From Saccharothrix algeriensis (lineage in GTDB: Bacteria > Actinomycetota > Actinomycetes > Mycobacteriales > Pseudonocardiaceae): a stretch of DNA of 64,000 nucleotides. The notes beneath the pieces are model-generated. The model was not told where the DNA came from. It saw only the letters and a program-made list of their open reading frames with translations, and made no database searches. Location: positions 2,452,001-2,516,000 of the forward strand of contig NZ_JAFBCL010000001.1 of NCBI RefSeq assembly GCF_016907655.1. The letters run 5' to 3'. Shown one piece after another: positions 35,359 through 43,569 of the stretch. The position numbers and the translations under genes are program-made. The first letter of the stretch is position 1, and each line of letters opens with the position of its first letter.

Positions 35359-35694
35359 GTGGAGATCACCCGCGTGCTGGACAACGCGCTGCGCAAGGCC
35401 GCCGCCGTGTGGGTCGCGCCGGAGGGGCACGGGCCCCGCCTGGTGTGGGCGCTGTGGCGGGACGACGCGGTGCTGGTGGCCGTCGGCGGCACGGAGCAGG
35501 AGGTGCCCGGACTGGCCGACGGCGTGCCGTGCCTGCTGACCGTGCGCTCGCCGTCGACCCACTCGCACCTGGTCGACGTCGCCGCGACCGCCCGGCTGGT
35601 GGAGGTCGACGAGGGCGCCGCGGCGGCGCTGCGGTCCGCGCGGCTGAACGCGACGCCGCGCTGGGACCGCGTCTACCGCCTGGAGGTCGCGTGA
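35359..35694 (+). CDS. conserved hypothetical protein
   Basis: A 111-residue protein, EITRVLDNALRKAAAVWVAP to RLNATPRWDRVYRLEV. The pattern of alternating strands (LVWALWRDDAVLVAVGGTEQ, CLLTVRSPSTHSHLVDVAA) suggests a small beta-barrel, perhaps of the pyridoxamine-oxidase or flavin-reductase split-barrel type, but no signature residues confirm this. GTG at 35359, after a CAGGCT box 6 nt upstream (leaderless). Its stop overlaps the next GTG by 4 bp, so it is coupled to the kinase-like gene, which may indicate a shared process. Confidence 0.7.
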   Translation: MEITRVLDNALRKAAAVWVAPEGHGPRLVWALWRDDAVLVAVGGTEQEVPGLADGVPCLLTVRSPSTHSHLVDVAATARLVEVDEGAAAALRSARLNATPRWDRVYRLEVA

Positions 35695-36557
35695 TCACCG
35701 TGCCGCCCGACTTCGCCGTCGAGCTCGGCGAGGAGGCCCTCGCCTGGCGCGCCGCGCTACCCGCCCTGGCGGCGGAGTTCTGCGCCCGCTGGGGCCTCGC
35801 GCCCGACGGCGACCTGCTCCACGGCTTCGTGGCCGTCGTGCTGCCGGTGCGCCGGGCCGACGGCCACCCGGCCGCGCTCAAGCTGACCTGGCTGGACACC
35901 GAGACCCGGCAGGAACCGCTGGCCCTGCGGGCCTGGGACGGCGACGGCGTGGTGCGGCTGCTGGCCGACGACGCCGAGCGCGGCGCCCTGCTGCTGGAGC
36001 GGCTGGACCACACCCGCTCGCTGCTCGACGCACCCGCCGGGGAGGCGCTGGAGGTCGCCGGCGGCCTCCTGCGGCGGCTGCGCCTGCCCGCCGACCCGGC
36101 GTTCCGCCGCGTCGAGCCCGAGGACCTCGTCGGGCTCAACGAGGAGCTGGGCCGGCCGGTGCCGGACCGCTTCGTCGCGCCGGCCGCCGAGCTGGGCGCC
36201 GAGCTGGCGGCCACCGCCGGGGACACCCTGGTCAACGAGGACCTGCACTACGCCAACGTGCTGCGGGGCACGCGCGAGCCGTGGTTGATGATCGACCCGA
36301 AGCCGGTCGCCGGCGACCGCGAGTACGGCGTCGTCCCGCTGCTGTGGAACCGGTACGGCGAGGTGGCCGGCGAGAGGGGGCTGCGCGACCGGTTCGCGGC
36401 GCTGTGCGACATCGGGGAGCTGGACGCGGACCGGGCGCGCGGGTGGGCGGTGTACCGGGCGGTGGCCAACTGGCTGTGGTCCACCGACGCGGAGCTGCCC
36501 GAGCTGGCCGGGAAGTGCGAGGGCATCGCCCGCGCGCTGACCGCTGGGGGACTCTGA
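35691..36557 (+). CDS. streptomycin-6-kinase/hydroxyurea-phosphotransferase-like protein
   Basis: A 288-residue protein of the APH(6)/hydroxyurea phosphotransferase family: PVRRADGHPAALKLTW, ALLLERLDHTRSL, the catalytic loop VNEDLHYANVLRG and the metal-binding MIDPKPVAGDREYG. In typical kinases the loop begins HGDLH; here it is NEDLH, so the structural His is replaced while catalytic Asp and Asn remain. Many such genes lie outside antibiotic clusters and do not confer resistance, so a resistance role is only a possibility. GTG at 35691 overlaps the previous stop (GTGA). Confidence 0.8.
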   Translation: MITVPPDFAVELGEEALAWRAALPALAAEFCARWGLAPDGDLLHGFVAVVLPVRRADGHPAALKLTWLDTETRQEPLALRAWDGDGVVRLLADDAERGALLLERLDHTRSLLDAPAGEALEVAGGLLRRLRLPADPAFRRVEPEDLVGLNEELGRPVPDRFVAPAAELGAELAATAGDTLVNEDLHYANVLRGTREPWLMIDPKPVAGDREYGVVPLLWNRYGEVAGERGLRDRFAALCDIGELDADRARGWAVYRAVANWLWSTDAELPELAGKCEGIARALTAGGL

Positions 36558-36559
36558 TC

Positions 36560-37411
36560 CGGCCTCCGGCCACCGGCTCCACCCGATCGCCGACGGTCAC
36601 GTGCGTAGCCACCCCGCCCGCCACGGTGGCCGAGCAGTCCGGGGTGGACGGTCGGCCCGGTTCCGCGCCCTGGCGCACGGTGAAGGCGTGCTCGCCCTCG
36701 GGCGAGCACGCCCCGGTCCGCCGGCCACGCGCCCGGGGCCGGCGCGGCGGACCCGGTGGCCGGGTCCTCGCCGCCGGTCGCGCGGAACACCCGGACGCGC
36801 GCGACGCCCGCCGCGAACGCCACGGCCACCAGGCCCCGGCCGGTGACGACCTGCGCCAGGTCCGCGACCGGCCGCGCCCGCGCGAGGGCGTCCGCGCGCA
36901 CCGGCAGGAAGGTGAAGCCCAGGCCCGCGCCGGCGACACCGGCCTCCGCGTGCCCGTCCACATCGGACAGGAACAGGCCGGGCGCGGACGCCGGCGGCGC
37001 CGGGTCGAGGTAGTCGCCGACCGAGGGGGTGTCGCCCGCGAGGGTGGCGCGCTCGGCGTCGACCACGACCCGGTGCAGGCCGCGCGCGGTCTGCCGGGTC
37101 GCCGCGCCGGGCGGCAGCGCGCCGGCGCGGCCGAGCAGCCACGCCGTGCCGACGCCGGGGCGCCCGGCGAACGGCATCTCCCCCAGCGGCGAGAAGATGC
37201 GCAGCCGGTAGTCGGCGGCGGGGTCGGTCGGCGGCAGCGGGAAGGCCGTCCCGGAGTAGCCGAACTCGCGCGCGAGGGCCGGCAGCCGCGCGTCGGGCAG
37301 GTCGTCGCAGCCGTGCACGACGGCCGGCGGGTTGCCCTCGAAGGCCCGCTCGGCGAACACGTCCACCGCGTCGTGGTCCAGCGCGTGGCCGACCCTGGCG
37401 CCGTCCGCCAC
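36560..37411 (-). pseudogene. decayed phzF-family gene
   Basis: From GTG at 37411 a PhzF-type sequence is readable (DHDAVDVFAERAFEGNPPAV, SPLGEMPFAGRPGVGTAWLL, GGEDPATGSAA). The catalytic Glu motif (SExxF) reads GYSGTAF and GHP reads GRP. After DPATGSAA, around 36700-36745, the frame shifts: the family C terminus continues in another frame (FTVRQGAEPGRPS, VAGGVATHVTVGDRVEPV). There is no in-frame stop before the convergent kinase gene. Loss of catalytic residues plus frameshift argues for a pseudogene rather than a sequencing error. Confidence 0.75.
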
Positions 37412-37412
37412 C

Positions 37413-37624
37413 GTGGACCCCGTGGACGAGGTGGAGGTGCGCCCCGCCGGGCCGGGGGACGTGGCGGCGGCCGGCTCGTCGACGCCGCGCCGGCCCTGGC
37501 GCGCGACCCGGGGCCGGAGCGGGTGACCGTGCACTCCGGCGAACGGGCGGTGTCGGCCTGCGAGCGCGGCGGGTTCGCGGTCTCCCCCGTGCTGCGCCAG
37601 GCCGAGGCCGGCCGCGGGGGCTGA
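37413..37624 (+). pseudogene. internally deleted GNAT acetyltransferase remnant
   Basis: A GTG at 37413 opens VDEVEVRPAGPGDVAAA, the typical first strand of a GNAT protein. After a frame change near 37465 the sequence resumes at the far end of the fold: GGGRLVDAAPALARDPGPER, then VTVHSGERAVSACERGGFAV. Strands 2-4 and the acetyl-CoA loop are missing, a deletion of roughly 80 residues. Its start overlaps the start of the divergent phzF remnant, so both genes decayed at one locus. Confidence 0.7.
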
Positions 37625-37662
37625 GCGCGGCGGCGCGCCCGCTCGTTGACTAGCCTTGCGGC

Positions 37663-38916
37663 GTGGTCGCCGTGAACCGGGTCTTCGCCGCTCAACTCGC
37701 CGGACTGCCCGTGTTCGGGCCCGACGGCGAGTCCATCGGCAAGGTCCGCGACCTGGTCATCGGCCTGCGGGTGGACCGCCAGCCGCCGCGCGTGCTCGGC
37801 CTGGTGCTGGAGCTGGCCACCCGGCGGCGGATCTTCGTGCCGATGCTGCGGGTCACCGCCATCGAGCCCAACGCCGTGACGCTCGCCACGGGCTCGGTCA
37901 ACCTGCGGCACTTCCACCAGCGCGCCAACGAGGTGCTGGTCGTCGGCCAACTGCTGGACGCCCGCGTGCGGCTCGACTCCGACCAGGCGGCCGTGCTGGT
38001 CGACGCCGCCATGGAGCCCACCCGCACCCGCGACTGGCGGATGACGCGGGTCGCCGTGCGGGTGCGGACCGGGCGGCTCGGGCGGCGCGGGCCGGTGCAG
38101 GTGCTGCGCTGGGAGGAGCTGGCCGGCCTGTCCGTGGCCGAGCTCGCGGGCCAGCCGCAGGGCGCGCAGCACCTGGTGGCGGTCTTCGAGACGATGCGGG
38201 CGGCGGACGTCGCGCTGGCGCTGCACAGCCTGCCGGTCAAGCGGCGCTACGAGGTGGCCGAGGCCCTCGACGACGAGCGGCTCGCCGACGTGATCGAGGA
38301 GCTGGGCGAGGAGGACCAGAAGGACCTGCTGGCGCACCTGGACGACGAGCGGGCCGCCGACGTGCTGGGCGCCATGGACCCCGACGACGCCGCCGACCTG
38401 CTGGCCGAGCTGCCCGAGGCGGACAAGGACCGGCTGCTGGGGCTGATGGAGCCGGCCGAGTCCGAGCCGGTCAAGCGGCTGCTGGAGTACAGCTTCGACA
38501 CGGCGGGCGGGCTGATGACGCCCGAGCCGGTGGTGCTGGCCCCGGACGCGACGGTGGCCGAGGCGCTGGCGCACGTGCGCAACCCGGACCTCACGCCCGC
38601 GCTGGCCAGCATGGTGTTCGTGTGCCGGCCGCCGACCGCGACGCCCACCGGGCGCTACCTCGGGTGCGTGCACATCCAGCGGCTGCTGCGGGAGCCGCCC
38701 TCCGACCTGGTGGCGGGCGTGCTCGACACCGACCTGGCCAAGCTGGGGCCCGACGCGTCGCTGGGCGACGTGACCCGGTACTTCGCCGCCTACAACCTGG
38801 TCTGCGGCCCGGTCGTGGACGAGGCCGACCACCTGCTCGGCGCGGTGACCGTGGACGACGTGCTGGACCACCTGCTGCCGGCCAACTGGCGGGAGACGGG
38901 GCTGACCCATGCCTGA
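37663..38916 (+). CDS. PRC-barrel/MgtE_N/CBS protein (Rv1232c-like)
   Basis: A 417-residue soluble protein: an N-terminal PRC-barrel-like part (LPVFGPDGESIGKVRDLVIG), an MgtE N-domain of acidic helical repeats (LDDERLADVIEELGEEDQKD, LDDERAADVLGAMDPDDAAD), then two CBS domains (GGLMTPEPVVLAPDATVAEA, GCVHIQRLLREPP). It lacks the membrane channel of MgtE, so it is not itself a transporter but possibly a Mg2+-sensing regulator. GTG at 37663 lies 6 nt after a TAGCCT box (leaderless). Its end overlaps the DUF1003 gene by 8 bp. Confidence 0.85.
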   Translation: MVAVNRVFAAQLAGLPVFGPDGESIGKVRDLVIGLRVDRQPPRVLGLVLELATRRRIFVPMLRVTAIEPNAVTLATGSVNLRHFHQRANEVLVVGQLLDARVRLDSDQAAVLVDAAMEPTRTRDWRMTRVAVRVRTGRLGRRGPVQVLRWEELAGLSVAELAGQPQGAQHLVAVFETMRAADVALALHSLPVKRRYEVAEALDDERLADVIEELGEEDQKDLLAHLDDERAADVLGAMDPDDAADLLAELPEADKDRLLGLMEPAESEPVKRLLEYSFDTAGGLMTPEPVVLAPDATVAEALAHVRNPDLTPALASMVFVCRPPTATPTGRYLGCVHIQRLLREPPSDLVAGVLDTDLAKLGPDASLGDVTRYFAAYNLVCGPVVDEADHLLGAVTVDDVLDHLLPANWRETGLTHA

Positions 38917-39415
38917 GCTGCCGCGCCGCCGGCTCGACCAGCCGCGCCCACCCGGCCGGTTCCGGCTGCAGCTCGACCCGGAGGCGTTCGGGCGGTTCTC
39001 CGAGCGGCTGGCCCGGTTCCTCGGCACCGGCAAGTTCCTGTTCTGGCAGACGCTGGTCGTGATCGTGTGGATCACGCTGAACCTGGCCGCCGTCTCGCTG
39101 CGGTGGGACCCGTACCCGTTCATCCTGCTCAACCTGGCGTTCTCCACCCAGGCCGCGTACGCCGCGCCGCTGATCCTGCTGGCCCAGAACCGGCAGGACG
39201 ACCGGGACCGGGTGTCGCTGGAGGAGGACCGCGCGCGGGCCGCGCAGACCAAGGCCGACACCGAGTACCTCGCCCGGGAGCTGGCCGCGCTGCGGATCGC
39301 CGTCGGCGAGGTCGCCACGCGCGACTTCCTGCGCGGCGAGCTCGACCGGGTGTTCCGGGAGCAGCGCCGCAAGGCCCTGCGGGACGACCCGCGGTGGGAC
39401 GACGTGCCGTCCTAG
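38909..39415 (+). CDS. DUF1003 membrane protein (Rv1231c-like)
   Basis: A 168-residue DUF1003 protein with two transmembrane helices (FLFWQTLVVIVWITLNLA and PFILLNLAFSTQAAYAAPLIL), followed by QNRQDDRDR and a C-terminal charged coiled coil. The segment LARFLGTGKFLFWQT is the family signature. The 8-bp overlap with the MgtE_N gene, also seen as neighbours in mycobacteria, suggests a Mg2+-related membrane complex (inferred). ATG at 38909. Confidence 0.87.
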   Translation: MPELPRRRLDQPRPPGRFRLQLDPEAFGRFSERLARFLGTGKFLFWQTLVVIVWITLNLAAVSLRWDPYPFILLNLAFSTQAAYAAPLILLAQNRQDDRDRVSLEEDRARAAQTKADTEYLARELAALRIAVGEVATRDFLRGELDRVFREQRRKALRDDPRWDDVPS

Positions 39416-39426
39416 GGGCGCCCGCT

Positions 39427-39912
39427 TCAGGCGTCGTCGGCCGCCAGCCGCTCGCAGGACCGCCCGAACGCCTCCAGCTCGGCCGACCCGAACACCTCGG
39501 CGAAGTGCCGGGTCACCCCGGTCAGGTGGGTGCTCGACGCGATGCGCAGGCGGTCCAGGCCCAGCGCGGTGAGCACCGCGACCACCCCCCGGCCGTCGCC
39601 GTCGGCGCGCTCGCGCAGCACGAGGCCGGCGCGTTCCAGCCGGTCGACGAGCCTGGTCACGCCGGAGCGCGACAGCAGGACGGCGTCCGCCAGCTCCGTC
39701 ATCCGCAGCCGGTGCTGCGGCGCCTCGGCGAGCTGCACGAGGACGTCGTAGGCCGCGAGCGACAGGCGTTGCTCGGCGATCAGTTCGGCTTCCAGGATCC
39801 GAGTGAGCCGCGCATGGGCCCGGAGGAAGGATCGCCACACGCCGAGCTCGGTTCGGGTGGGCAACCGGGCACTTCCGGTTTCCGGCACGGACGACGATGT
39901 TACGGAAAGCAC
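39427..39912 (-). CDS. MarR-family transcriptional regulator
   Basis: A 161-residue winged-helix regulator of the MarR family: LRAHARLTRILEAELIAEQR, LSLAAYDVLVQLAEAP, recognition helix MTELADAVLLSRSGVTRLVD and wing VLRERADGDGRGVVAVLT. Its 3' end faces the end of the DUF1003 gene (11-bp gap), and it is divergent from mrp with a 117-bp intergenic region, so its own promoter region is a likely binding site. The GTG at 39912 is the most upstream plausible start; no strong ribosome site. Confidence 0.82.
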   Translation of the reverse strand: MLSVTSSSVPETGSARLPTRTELGVWRSFLRAHARLTRILEAELIAEQRLSLAAYDVLVQLAEAPQHRLRMTELADAVLLSRSGVTRLVDRLERAGLVLRERADGDGRGVVAVLTALGLDRLRIASSTHLTGVTRHFAEVFGSAELEAFGRSCERLAADDA

Positions 39913-40029
39913 TCGACCGGCTTCGCGCTGGCCCCGAATTCCCGGTGACCGCCCGGTAGCTTGGAGGTGCGCCGCGCCGCCGTAGCATGGCGTCCACCCC
40001 CTGAAAGCCCGGCGATCGAAGGCGATCCA

Positions 40030-41166
40030 GTGACGCAGACCGCTCCCACCGTTGACGACGTGCGCAAGGCGCTGGCCGGCGTGCAGGACCCGGAGATCCG
40101 GCGGCCCATCACCGACCTCGGCATGGTGAAGTCGGTGTCGGTCGAGGACGGGGTCGTGGCCGTCGGGGTCTACCTGACCGTGGCCGGCTGCCCCATGCGC
40201 GACCGGATCACCGCCGACGTGACGGCGGCCGTCTCCGCGCTCGACGGCGTGTCGTCGGTGCGGGTCGAGCTGGACGTGATGAGCGACGCGCAGCGCACCG
40301 AGCTGCGCAAGTCTCTGCGCGGCGGGGTGGACGAGCCGGTCATCCCGTTCGCCCAGCCCGGCTCGCTGACCCGGGTCTACTGCGTGGCCTCCGGCAAGGG
40401 CGGCGTCGGCAAGTCCAGCGTGACGGCGAACCTGGCCGTGGCGATGGCGGCGCGCGGCCTGTCGGTGGGCGTCGTGGACGCCGACATCTACGGCCACTCG
40501 ATCCCCCGGATGCTGGGCACCGAGGCCCGGCCGACGCAGGTCGAGAAGATGATCATGCCGCCGCAGTCGCACGGCGTGAAGCTGATCTCCATCGGCATGT
40601 TCACCCCCGGCAACACCCCGGTCGTGTGGCGCGGCCCGATGCTGCACCGCGCCCTCCAGCAGTTCCTGGCCGACGTCTTCTGGGGCGACCTGGACGTGCT
40701 GCTGCTCGACCTCCCGCCGGGCACCGGCGACGTGGCCATCTCGGTGGCCCAGCTGGTGCCGAACGCGGAGATCCTGGTCGTGACCACCCCGCAGCAGGCG
40801 GCGGCCGAGGTCGCCGAGCGCGCGGGCGCGATCGCGCTGCAGACCCGTCAGCGGGTGGCCGGCGTCGTCGAGAACATGTCGTGGCTGGAGCTGCCCGGCG
40901 GCGAGCGGATGGAGCTGTTCGGGTCCGGCGGCGGCGAGGCGGTCGCGGCCTCCCTGTCCCAGGCGGTCGGCGCGGAGGTGCCGCTGCTCGGCCAGGTGCC
41001 GCTGGACCAGCGGCTGCGGGAGCAGGGCGACGCGGGCACGCCGATCGTGCTGGCCGAGCCGACCTCGACGGCCGCGCAGGTGCTGACCTCGGTGGCCGCC
41101 AAGCTCTCGGTGCGCTCCCGCGGCCTGGCCGGCCGCCTGCTCGACGTCTCGCCCGCCGGCCGCTGA
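40030..41166 (+). CDS. mrp: Mrp/ApbC iron-sulfur cluster carrier ATPase
   Basis: A 378-residue protein: an N-terminal DUF59/FSCA domain (VDDVRKALAGVQDPEIRRPI, VAGCPMRDRI), then a deviant Walker A GKGGVGKSS, GVVDADIYGHS, LLLDLPPGTGD and ENMSW. It loads or transfers 4Fe-4S clusters to apo-proteins. The bridging CxxC of classical ApbC (after ENMSY) is absent here (ENMSWLELPGGERMELFGSG), so cluster binding must differ. GTG at 40030. It is convergent with tatB, with a palindromic terminator between. Confidence 0.9.
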   Translation: MTQTAPTVDDVRKALAGVQDPEIRRPITDLGMVKSVSVEDGVVAVGVYLTVAGCPMRDRITADVTAAVSALDGVSSVRVELDVMSDAQRTELRKSLRGGVDEPVIPFAQPGSLTRVYCVASGKGGVGKSSVTANLAVAMAARGLSVGVVDADIYGHSIPRMLGTEARPTQVEKMIMPPQSHGVKLISIGMFTPGNTPVVWRGPMLHRALQQFLADVFWGDLDVLLLDLPPGTGDVAISVAQLVPNAEILVVTTPQQAAAEVAERAGAIALQTRQRVAGVVENMSWLELPGGERMELFGSGGGEAVAASLSQAVGAEVPLLGQVPLDQRLREQGDAGTPIVLAEPTSTAAQVLTSVAAKLSVRSRGLAGRLLDVSPAGR

Positions 41167-41210
41167 CCGCGCCCCGCCGGCCCGCGCCGCGGGACTGCGG
41201 GACCGCGCAC

Positions 41211-41226
41211 CGACCCCGCGGGGTCG
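41211..41226. terminator. palindromic terminator between mrp and tatB
   Basis: Perfect palindrome CGACCCCGCGGGGTCG between the convergent mrp and tatB genes. Confidence 0.5.
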
Positions 41227-41240
41227 ACCGGGCGGGTCGG

Positions 41241-41663
41241 TCAGGTGGCGTCCGGGTCGTACGGGGGGCGCTCGCCCTGCTGGAGCGGGCGTTCCCGCTC
41301 CCGCTCCCGGGCCCCGGTCGGCCCCTGGTCCTGCGCCGAGGCCGTCGTGTGCAGCCCCGGGCCGGCGTAGCCGTTCGGCTTGCGCCCGCCGTTGGGCACG
41401 TCGTCCCACAGGTGCTTGGTGATGGCCCGCTTCGGGTCGAAGTTGCGCAGCTCCCGGAGGTCCTCCAGCGGCTTGCGCAGCTGGTCGAACTCGGGGCCCA
41501 TCTCCTGCCGCAGCTGCTCGCGGGCGCCGGTCGCGTAGTCGCGCACCTGGCGGATGGTCCTGCCGAGCCAGGCCGCGGCCGAGGGCAGGCGTTCCGGCCC
41601 CAGGATGAACAAGCCCGCCACGATGATGACCAGTAGCTCTACCCAACCGACGCTGTCAAACAC
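41241..41663 (-). CDS. tatB: Sec-independent protein translocase subunit TatB
   Basis: A 140-residue Tat component: the short N-terminal transmembrane helix ([20 protein letters not shown]) with the hallmark GPERLP at the hinge, an amphipathic helix ([18 protein letters not shown]), then an acidic/basic linker and a C terminus rich in Arg/Glu. Its length and the position after htrA match actinobacterial TatB (Rv1224). GTG at 41663 with GGAGGTGG upstream. TatA and TatC are not in the window. Confidence 0.9.
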   Translation of the reverse strand: MFDSVGWVELLVIIVAGLFILGPERLPSAAAWLGRTIRQVRDYATGAREQLRQEMGPEFDQLRKPLEDLRELRNFDPKRAITKHLWDDVPNGGRKPNGYAGPGLHTTASAQDQGPTGARERERERPLQQGERPPYDPDAT

Positions 41664-41708
41664 CCGGTGCCACCTCCGCCGACCGCCCGCCCGCTGCCAG
41701 AGTAGCCG

Positions 41709-43241
41709 TCAGTCGGACCGGAGCGTCACCTGCAGGGTCAGCTCCCGGCCCTGCCTGGCCAGCACCACCGGCACCGTCTCGCCGATCTCGTGGTCGCGGA
41801 CGGCGACGGTCAGCTCCGCCGCGTTGCGGACCACCCGGTCCCCCACGCGCGTGATCACGTCGCCCTCCTGGATGCCGGCCGCCGCGGCGGCGCCGCCCTC
41901 CGGGACGTTCTGCACCTGGGCGCCCTCGGCGGTCTCGGCGGACGCGGAGCGGACGTTGACGTTCATGTCCGCGTGCTTGACCTGGCCGTCGCGGATGAGG
42001 GCCTGGGAGACCTTGCGGGCGTAGTTGCCCGAGATCGCGAACCCGAGGCCGACCGAGCCGCCGGTCTCGGTGCGGATCGACGAGTTGATGCCGACCAGCG
42101 CGCCCGACGAGTCGACCAGCGCGCCGCCGGAGTTGCCCGGGTTGATCGCCGCGTCGGTCTGGATGGCGTCGTAGGTGACCTGCGGGCCGCCGTTCTCGCC
42201 GGCCGCCGTCACGGGGCGGTGCAGGGCGCTGACGATGCCCTCGGTCACCGTGTTGGACAGCGACAGCGGGGAGCCGATCGCCAGCACCGCGTCGCCCACC
42301 TCCAGGTCGTCGGAGTTGCCGAACCGGAGCACGGTGGGGTTCTCCACCTCGACCTTGATCACGGCCAGGTCGGTCTTGGCGTCCCGGCCGACGATCCGGG
42401 CGACCGCGCGCTTGCCGTCGGTGAAGACCACGGTCAGCTTCGCGGAGGTGTCCTGCACGGCCGGCGCGACCACGTGGTCGTTGGTCAGGACGTAGCCGCC
42501 GCCGTCGATGACCACGCCCGAGCCGACGCCCGCCACGTTCGCGCCCTTGAACTCGATGGACACGACGCTGGGCGTCACGCGCTGGGCGATGTCGGCCACC
42601 GAGCCCACCGGGCGCTCCTTGCCGGGCTGCACCTCGGCCAGCGTCACGCCGCCGTCGGTCAGCGGGTTGCCCATCCGGCCGAGCAGCCACCCGACGACAC
42701 CGCCCGCCGCGCCGACGAGCAGCGCCGCGACCATGAGCAGCGCCAGCGCCGAGGGCTTGACGCGGCGGCCGAAGAGCAGCTCGGGGACGCTGAGCTGCGG
42801 GCCGGGGCCGGGCGCGGTGGCCGCGCCGTCCTTCGCCGGCTCCTCGGTCACGGCGGGCGGGCCGATGACCGCGCTCGCGCCCGGGTCGCGCCAGGGGTCG
42901 CCGGCGGCCCGGCCCTCCCAGAGGGGCGGCTCGGCCTCCGGCTCGCCGTGCGGGCCGTCGCCCGGCGGGCGCTGGAGCAGTTCGGAGGTGCCCTGCGGGC
43001 GGCCGAACGCCGTGCTGAGGGCCTCGGGCGGCGGTGGCGAGAGCCGGACGCCGCCGTTGGCGTTGCCGCCGGCCGGCCGGTCGGCCGAGAACGCGCCGGG
43101 GACGCCCCAGGGGCGGCCGAAGACGGCGGCCTGGGCCGGGTCGACGCCGGGGCGGTCGAGGGGGCGGGGCGCGAGCCTGCGGTGTGCCCCGTCGTCCACG
43201 CCGGACTTGGGGGTTCCGTTGCCCTGCTCTGGCTCGCTCAT
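41709..43241 (-). CDS. htrA: membrane-anchored HtrA/DegP-like serine protease
   Basis: A 510-residue S1C protease: a long proline-rich cytoplasmic region (about residues 1-165), a transmembrane helix (ALALLMVAALLVGAAGGVVG), a trypsin-like domain with His in VLTNDHVV, Asp in KTDLAVIKV and Ser in NPGNSGGALVD, and a C-terminal PDZ domain (VPEGGAAAAAGIQEGDVIT). It acts outside the membrane in protein quality control. ATG at 43241 follows GGGGAG. It lies downstream of sigE-rseA as in mycobacteria (Rv1223), implying membership of the envelope-stress regulon. Confidence 0.9.
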   Translation of the reverse strand: MSEPEQGNGTPKSGVDDGAHRRLAPRPLDRPGVDPAQAAVFGRPWGVPGAFSADRPAGGNANGGVRLSPPPPEALSTAFGRPQGTSELLQRPPGDGPHGEPEAEPPLWEGRAAGDPWRDPGASAVIGPPAVTEEPAKDGAATAPGPGPQLSVPELLFGRRVKPSALALLMVAALLVGAAGGVVGWLLGRMGNPLTDGGVTLAEVQPGKERPVGSVADIAQRVTPSVVSIEFKGANVAGVGSGVVIDGGGYVLTNDHVVAPAVQDTSAKLTVVFTDGKRAVARIVGRDAKTDLAVIKVEVENPTVLRFGNSDDLEVGDAVLAIGSPLSLSNTVTEGIVSALHRPVTAAGENGGPQVTYDAIQTDAAINPGNSGGALVDSSGALVGINSSIRTETGGSVGLGFAISGNYARKVSQALIRDGQVKHADMNVNVRSASAETAEGAQVQNVPEGGAAAAAGIQEGDVITRVGDRVVRNAAELTVAVRDHEIGETVPVVLARQGRELTLQVTLRSD

Positions 43242-43569
43242 CGCTCCCCGCACGTCGTCTTCCCGGTGTTGCGGGCCTCATCGTGCCCGGTGAGCGGTGA
43301 AGTTGTCGTCAGCACCCCCCGGGAACGGGGGCGGCGCCCGGTGTCGGCTCCGGCCGCGGTGCGGCGGGGCCGGGCGTGGATCACCGCAGGGGTGCGGGGC
43401 GGGTGCCTGACGGGCGAGCGCCGGGCGTCCGGCGCGGTCCGGCTCCCGGGGTGGCAGGTGTCGGCTCCGGGGTGTCAGTGCCCGGTTCTCGGTGCCCGGT
43501 TCTCGGTGCCCGGTTCTCGGTGCCCGGTTCTCGGCGCCCGGTTCTCGGCACCCGGGTGGCTCCGGGCCT
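43242..43569. other. gap between rseA and htrA containing a tandem repeat
   Basis: 328 bp with no gene. It is the upstream region of htrA (minus strand) and holds the five-copy 14-bp repeat listed separately. No clear sigma-E-type promoter was recognised. Confidence 0.6.
43481..43550. repeat. 14-bp tandem repeat, five copies
   Basis: Unit CCCGGTTCTCGGTG: three identical copies at 43481-43522, then one ending CG (43523-43536) and one ending CA (43537-43550). It lies between the rseA stop and the htrA start, closer to rseA. Confidence 0.92.

Noticed and set aside
35691..37624. Part of an antibiotic biosynthesis cluster (aminoglycoside kinase, PhzF, GNAT)
   Set aside because: No biosynthetic enzymes around; the kinase loop is altered, and phzF and GNAT are decayed.
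36232..39372. 1046-codon open frame on the minus strand
   Set aside because: Mostly antisense to MgtE_N and DUF1003 genes. Only a short segment near 36.6-36.7 kb reflects the phzF C terminus after the frameshift.
43481..43550. CRISPR-like array
   Set aside because: The 14-bp units are contiguous without spacers and no cas genes are nearby; it is a simple tandem repeat.
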